In this document: one piece after another, positions 58,663 through 64,000 of the stretch
How the letters are laid out: every line of letters starts with the position of its first letter
Position numbering within the stretch: position 1 is the stretch's first letter
Assembly: GCF_021134715.1 (NCBI RefSeq)
Contig: NC_060018.1
Span: 1,426,001-1,490,000, forward strand
DNA from: Daphnia pulex
Lineage: Eukaryota > Arthropoda > Branchiopoda > Diplostraca > Daphniidae
Length of the DNA: 64,000 nt
Direction of reading: 5' to 3'
Made by a program: the position numbers and the translations under genes
Notes under the pieces: model-generated
Told to the model about the DNA's origin: nothing
The model's input: the letters and a program-made list of their open reading frames with translations, nothing else
Database searches by the model: none

Positions 58663-61600
58663 TCAAACTTTCTTGCAAACAATTTTATGCTGCGACCAGT
58701 GTTGATGTTGGCATTCCACGCTACAATAAACAGTGCTTCGGCAACGGCTGCAGCGTTTTAGACTTGGTGAAACTTTATTGCAAGCGGCGCAGCAGTTGCT
58801 GTCATTCACGGATCTACCTAGAGTCGACCTATTTAAAGATTCAACATTCAAATGTGGGTTATCGGTATAAAGTGGTGAGGCGAATGTAGCCAACCATGGA
58901 CTTTCTTCTCCTAGCATGAGGTTTTTTTTCTGCCATTTGCTGGGTGTGATCTTGGTTCTGTTGAGCCGCAAGACGAATCTCAAAAGCTGCGAATCTTCAG
59001 CCGTTTGAATCGGAATGCTCGTTCCTTTCATGCCGCCAGGGAAAATTCGCTGGAAATTCTCTTCATTCTTTTCCTCGCTCAATTTGCCGCCAGCAATGAG
59101 TTTTAAAGCCAATTGGAAATCAAACGCCGAAAGCAAAAGGAATGGTCTGCCCGTCGGAGTTGTTGAAACAGGACGATGGACTAGAAAGATCCAGTCGGGT
59201 GTTGGTGCATTCGTCCGTTTGATGGTGAAACAACGAGAGGGCTTTTTACGAGAGATATCCGAAAACAGAACATTCATAACAAATCGAACAACATTCAAAG
59301 GGGATTGTTTCATTAGGGAAACATTATTCACAACATTAATGTTGAACTGGTTTCTAATGTGATTCTTCAAAGAATGTTGGAGGGATTCTTCTTTCCAAGG
59401 TTTTAGTTGATCTGGATCTAAGACGTTGTGCAAATTGTCAGCAGGTCGGTACTCACACGGCCATGGTTCCCACAATGCTTTCTTTAGCACTAAATCAACA
59501 TGGCGGCTTTTGAGATTAAGGGTAGCGCGGATGCCATCGACAAGGATTGGATAAGGAAGTGAAAGCACTAACGGCTTGAAATTGTCAGGCTGGTTCAGTG
59601 ACAAAGTAATCTCGTGGCAGGATTCACAAGGCGCCCGAACATTCGTTTCTACTTTTAAGCCTACAAAAAAACAAAAAAAAAAAACAATTAACCGATGAAA
59701 TGGCAAAAACGTTCACAAACCCACCTGAGACACTTTTGGATGAAATAACATTTATTTTCAGATGGAACTGATCTTCGGACTCGACGCAACTGTCAACCTC
59801 CATGTGAAATTCTTCAGGAGAGGGATCCTCTCGTTGGTTTCTCGAAGGAATAAACGGATAAGGAAAACTCCAGTCCTCGACCTGCACTGATTCAAACGAC
59901 TCAAAGACGAGAAATTCTGATCCATTCGTTATATCAACGATGATGGCACGATGAGTTTCTTCGAGCCCGTGATTAGGAATCAGGAGAAAGGAAATTGAAA
60001 CGTTTTGGAATCCGGTTGAGGTCTTCTCCAGTTCCAATTGAAAGTTGTCGATGAAATGGACATCTGGTCCAAAAAATTCATAGCAGTTCCCTTTCTTCGC
60101 TTTTGGCAGGAGTATCAATCGAATGCTTGGAATCCCTATTAGAGAAGACAGTTTGTTTGAAGACGCAGTAGGAATAGTTGCGGAGATTTTAAGAATCTTC
60201 TGGCCATCTTTCCAGGAATCAAGTGTTTGTCTAGCTAATTGAAAATGAGGATGCATCTCGGCCGACCGGACATCTTTCTTCAACCAGTGGTCTCTTCCAA
60301 GCCGTTGAATCATCGAGTTCACTACGTAGCTGAACGTTTGCGGGGTATACAGCAACATGCCACATCCGGCTCCGGGAGGGATACCTGTGATCTGTAAAGG
60401 AAACTTTGCATCAAAGCAAACGTTCGCTAACTGATCCAGGAACCCGCTAAGTGCAGAAGAGGGTGACATGACAACGTTACGAAAGGGAGGTGCTCGTTGC
60501 CAGCAAATGTTAATGGGCGCCATCAAACGTCGCAGCAACTCAGGCAATCCTAGTTCGATGCGGCTTTTGAGACGCAATCCATATGTAGTTGGGATCATGC
60601 TCAACGGGCAACAAAGGGCGTTCTCGACGTATAACTTCACTGATCCCATTCCAAAGTCGAACCAATGAAAAGTTTCGGTGAACAACATTGCTGATGGATT
60701 ATCGGACAACTTCCCGCTGCATGCGAGGATCAAATTCGCTAATCCGACATGATCTGCAATGTTAGAGCAGTCAATTACGTCGAACTTGTTGACGTTTTCA
60801 GAATAGCAGAACTCTATGGCATCCTCCAAATAGAAGAACAATTCGAAGGTTTTCCCGTTGATGAGGCGTTTTCGATAAAAAGAAAGAAGCTTTTTGAGAA
60901 TTTTCTGGCAGGAACGTATCATCATCTTGCTCTTGATTGAAGTGTCCAGTTCTTCTTCAAGTAGCGGCAAGTATCCATCAAAGGGGCACAGGGAACTTTG
61001 AAGATTATAGCTGAGCGTTTCTTGGTCAAGCAATGTTGGATTAAGACACACGAGCTTGATATCGTTTTCAAGTCGACAGCTACCTTTTTCAAAATAGCGC
61101 TTAGCTTCTTCACGGATATTCTGCCTCGCTGAATCTTTTAACCCTTCAAGCCCAATACTTTTTTCCAGGCTAGAAGCTAATACATCAATGATCGTCGAAA
61201 AACCAACATTTTTCGCGTTTTCCATTTTCCCTTCAGTGATGTGGCCCCAGTGTTTACAGACATTCAGTTTCCTGGAAAATAAAAGATGGTTTAGTACTTC
61301 AATCTAGTTATAAGCTTGAAAAAAATTTACCTTTCCAAGCCTACTTTTTTCACTAAAAAACTATCTTCAGATTCAGTTTGTGACAAAACAGAAAGCCAAG
61401 AACTCCACACCTTCTTCAACATTTCAGAATGTTTAGTTTTGGGGACTGAGACATTTTCAGGGAACGAATCATTCAACAGGTCCTTCAAAACTCCTTGAAA
61501 TCTCTTACGGGTGACTTTTGGCCATTCAAGATTATACCAAACATCCCAAAGGAAAGCAAAGTCTTCACCGTCTTCAGGATTGAAATCAGGGGCTGATATT

Positions 61601-61950
61601 ATTTCCAAAATAGTGATGTTCCGAGCTACCACTGATGGATTTAGGTTGGTAAGATGGATTTGCATGCCATCGAACCTATCATTTCTTGCTACCTGAAGAG
61701 TGTTACTAAGGTCAAAACTGCCCAGAAAAAGAACCTAAATGCAAGTGGTCCAAATCAGAAATTAGTTTTCAGTCTAACAGATTAGTCTGCTGTTGGTTAC
61801 CTTCAAGGATGAAGTGCAAGGACCTTCTTCGCAACAGAAGTCTTGCAACACATTTTTACTTCGGGTATTACCAAAGGGGTAGCTAATTGGGTAAACTTCA
61901 TTTAGGGTACGTTGTACAGAAGTCAACATTGTGCTTTGTGCATTAAGCAT
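58663..61950 (-). CDS. DUF4470-like and MYND zinc-finger protein
   Basis: Four exons on the minus strand (61950-61801, 61734-61331, 61271-59725, 59660-58663) join in phase to 1032 residues. The N-terminus has the look of DUF4470: ISYPFGNTRSKNVLQDF, LFLGSFDLSNTLQ, HLTNLNPSVVARNITILEII and LWDVWYNLEW. The C-terminus is a complete MYND finger (C991-x2-C994-x9-C1004-x2-C1007-x5-C1013-x3-C1017-x7-H1025-x3-C1029), a protein-protein interaction module. The long middle has no domain I recognise. Proteins of this architecture are poorly characterised. The start is the ATG giving MLNAQSTMLTSVQ; a run of upstream near-repeats (CATCAAGCAT) precedes it. The gene diverges from the TMEM64-like gene and ends 230 bp from the palindrome. 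Confidence 0.85.
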
Positions 61951-62680
61951 CAAGCTCAAGCATCAAGCATAAAACCATAAAACATTAAAATGAAATCAGA
62001 GCAATAGATGCCTGGTCGGTTCACGGCTGTGTTGGATGAAATGAACAACTAGAGAATAAGGGCTTCCACTGGCTTCCAGACACTTTTCGCGCTTTTCGAG
62101 AAGGGGTTTCTTCTTTACTTTAGAACGTTGCCAGACCAAAGGCAAACCCTTACAAAAAAATCCCCAGAAATCCGAAAAATTCGAAATTCAGAAATTAATT
62201 TTACCATGGATTTTAAATAAAAGTTCGAAATTAATAATCCATATATTCATTAACTTTTAATAAAATATAACAAGAAATTCTTTGTACTTTTGTCAAAATG
62301 TTTTTTTGACCGCGATAATTGACCACTTGGTGGCTCTCATAACATGTCCATAGACAAAGACCACTTCTTTGACCGTCTTCTTTGGACTATAGTATTCTAT
62401 AGCTCTGCCTACGCCATCTATCGTTTGTTTGTTTCTCTCTTTGGTCGAACCAGGAAGTTGAATGCGCCGCTTATTGCTTCCTTTTTTCAATAGCAGTCGT
62501 CAAAAGCGAGCATCGTCGTTGAGTGACCTTCATCACAAATTTCTCAAATGTTGACAGAAACCGAACTCTAAAATACCAAAACAATTTGTGCCCCTCCAAC
62601 GTGCACCTTAATGTCAGTTACGCTAGACTAGTTTCGCTTTCTTTTTATGTCGTATCACGAACACAATTAAGTTGTAAAAC
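61951..62680. promoter_or_regulatory. Divergent promoter region between the MYND gene and the TMEM64-like gene
   Basis: 730 bp separate the two start codons, so both promoters and 5' UTRs lie here. No TATA box is evident near either start. A minus-strand frame at 62293-62490 lacks an early ATG and is not supported as a gene. Confidence 0.5.
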
Positions 62681-63679
62681 ATGGGACCTCCAAGTCCCTT
62701 CAAATCCACGACAGCTGTATTCTCTCTGGATGAGGAAAATAACTACAGTAGTCTTAATACGATTTCACTCAACAGATCTTCGTTTGTCTCTGGGCCGATG
62801 TGCCAGTGTCTCCTTTCGTTGTTAACACTAGCTATCATGGCTTGCTTTGTATTTCTGTTTCGTGATTCCATCTATCATGTTCTGTTGTGGATAGAAAAAC
62901 AGGACACCTGGGTTACGTGCATTATGTTTACTGCTCTGTTCACAATTGTGTCACTCCCGTTGACGTGGGGTTATATTTTGCTCAATCTTGCATGTGGGTA
63001 TTTATTTGGTATGATGGCCGGCATCTTGGTTGTTAGTACCACTGCAGCTGTTGGTGTATTTTTTGCTCATGTTATTGTGAAGCAGCTCTGCCTTGGATTC
63101 ATCACTACAAAGCTTCTCAACTCCCACAGCCTCCGTGCATTTGTCAATGTCATCTCTGGACCTCAAGCATTTAAAGTTGTTGCTTTTGCAAGACTGACCC
63201 CCATTCCATTTGGGCTTCAAAATGCCATCTTTGCCGTACTTTTTCAAAATTGATTTAATCTTTATATTTCATATATTAATCTTTATTTTTGGTTTGCTTT
63301 ATTAGGGGAGTTCAATTGGTGTTGGACGATACATGTTGGCAACAGCCATGGGATTGTTGCCTACTCAAGTAATCAACGTTTATTTGGGTAGTACATTGAG
63401 ATCTATGCGAGATGTCCTGACTGACGATAATACTGCAACTACAGGGTACATCGTATTCTGCATACAGGTAATTTTAAATTGGAAAATAGCTTTTAAATTT
63501 ATGTGTTCCAGTGTTGTTCTACTTTTTAAAATCAGGTGGCTATCAGCATTGGATTGATGACCTATGTGGTTAGGAGGGCCAGACAGGAACTGCAAAAAAT
63601 AGTTCTGTTAACCACCAACACACTACATAAAGTGGAGCTGGGTTTACCCGAACACGAAACATTCAGCAACAAGTGTTGA
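62681..63679 (+). CDS. TMEM64: TMEM64-like VTT-domain membrane protein
   Basis: Exons 62681-63235, 63306-63467 and 63536-63679 join in phase to 286 residues. The hydrophilic N-terminus (to about residue 42) precedes several hydrophobic helices. The VTT/SNARE-associated signature is clear: SLPLTWGYILLNLACGYLFG, FKVVAFARLTPIPFGLQNA, then GLLPTQVINVYLGSTLRSM. The spacing follows vertebrate TMEM64, which is larger because of a longer N-terminus. TMEM64 is a multipass endomembrane protein linked in vertebrates to SERCA2 calcium handling and Wnt signalling. The related TMEM41/VMP1 group are lipid scramblases, so a lipid-transport role is possible but inferred. The gene looks intact and diverges from the MYND gene. 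Confidence 0.9.
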
Positions 63680-64000
63680 CTATTGAAGCACAAGCTTATT
63701 ATAAAGAAAAACTGTATGCACTTCAATGTATCCGATATTCACTCCTTATGATCATTAGTTGAGGCGCATAACTTTTATTTCCCTGTGTTCATCACAATGT
63801 ATTTTAGCAATAATTCCTGCTACCCAGTTTCCCCTGGTTGAGCTGGCTCTCAATTCACATTTCGCGGGTCTCGACTGCTTTTTACTGTTGCGCGAAATAT
63901 TTATTGTATTTTTGTTAACTGACAAATTGACAATCAAGCTCTTCCCTTGCAGTGCCTACAATTAACAAAGTATTTAACTAAACTTGCAGTACGTTCACCT
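63680..64000. other. 3' flank of the TMEM64-like gene
   Basis: No coding frame or clear AATAAA signal is seen before the window ends. Confidence 0.4.

Noticed and set aside
62293-62490. 65-codon frame in the divergent promoter region
   Set aside because: It starts at TTG with no early ATG, lies where both genes need 5' flanks, and has no family resemblance.

Overview
The window looks like nuclear DNA of an arthropod, most probably a cladoceran crustacean such as Daphnia. It holds intron-rich animal genes with many 60-120 bp GT-AG introns, TATA/initiator promoters, AATAAA signals and arthropod families such as rolling stone. The species assignment is an inference. All gene models were spliced by hand from reading frame, splice sites and recalled family resemblance; no search was run.

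Layout. 1-579 (-): 5' part of an unrecognised basic protein gene leaving the window. 854-1900: an inverted repeat and a tRNA-like, SINE-like stretch. 2618-3730 (-): rolling stone-like membrane protein. 3731-9415: non-coding. 9416-25920 (+): voltage-gated calcium channel alpha2-delta subunit, 29 coding exons including a 7-nt microexon, with a 5.1 kb intron 2 holding a possible internal promoter. 27002-29244 (-): translation initiation factor eIF3 subunit L. 30688-32794 (+): beta-tubulin. 33743-35710: three small, poorly characterised loci.

36086-58430 is the most unusual part: a near-perfect 22 kb inverted duplication. The arms are about 9.8 kb each (36086-45876 and 48632-58430) around a 2.75 kb spacer. 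Each arm carries a two-exon secreted orphan protein, a convergent small membrane-protein gene, decayed copies of an extracellular YYTTKAP-repeat gene, an apoptosis-inducing-factor (AIFM1) pseudogene between those copies, and a 309-bp piggyBac-like MITE. The spacer holds the C-terminal part of a non-LTR retrotransposon with a restriction-like endonuclease. The left inner junction lies inside a TIR element. The arms look almost identical near the spacer and clearly diverged at the outer ends, which fits gene conversion or staged growth of a palindrome; an assembly artefact must be excluded.

58663-61950 (-) is a DUF4470-like/MYND zinc-finger protein, and 62681-63679 (+) is a TMEM64-like VTT-domain membrane protein; the two share a divergent 730-bp promoter region. 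The conserved genes are ordinary housekeeping or neuronal genes with no sign of acting together. The palindrome and its contents are the accessory part.
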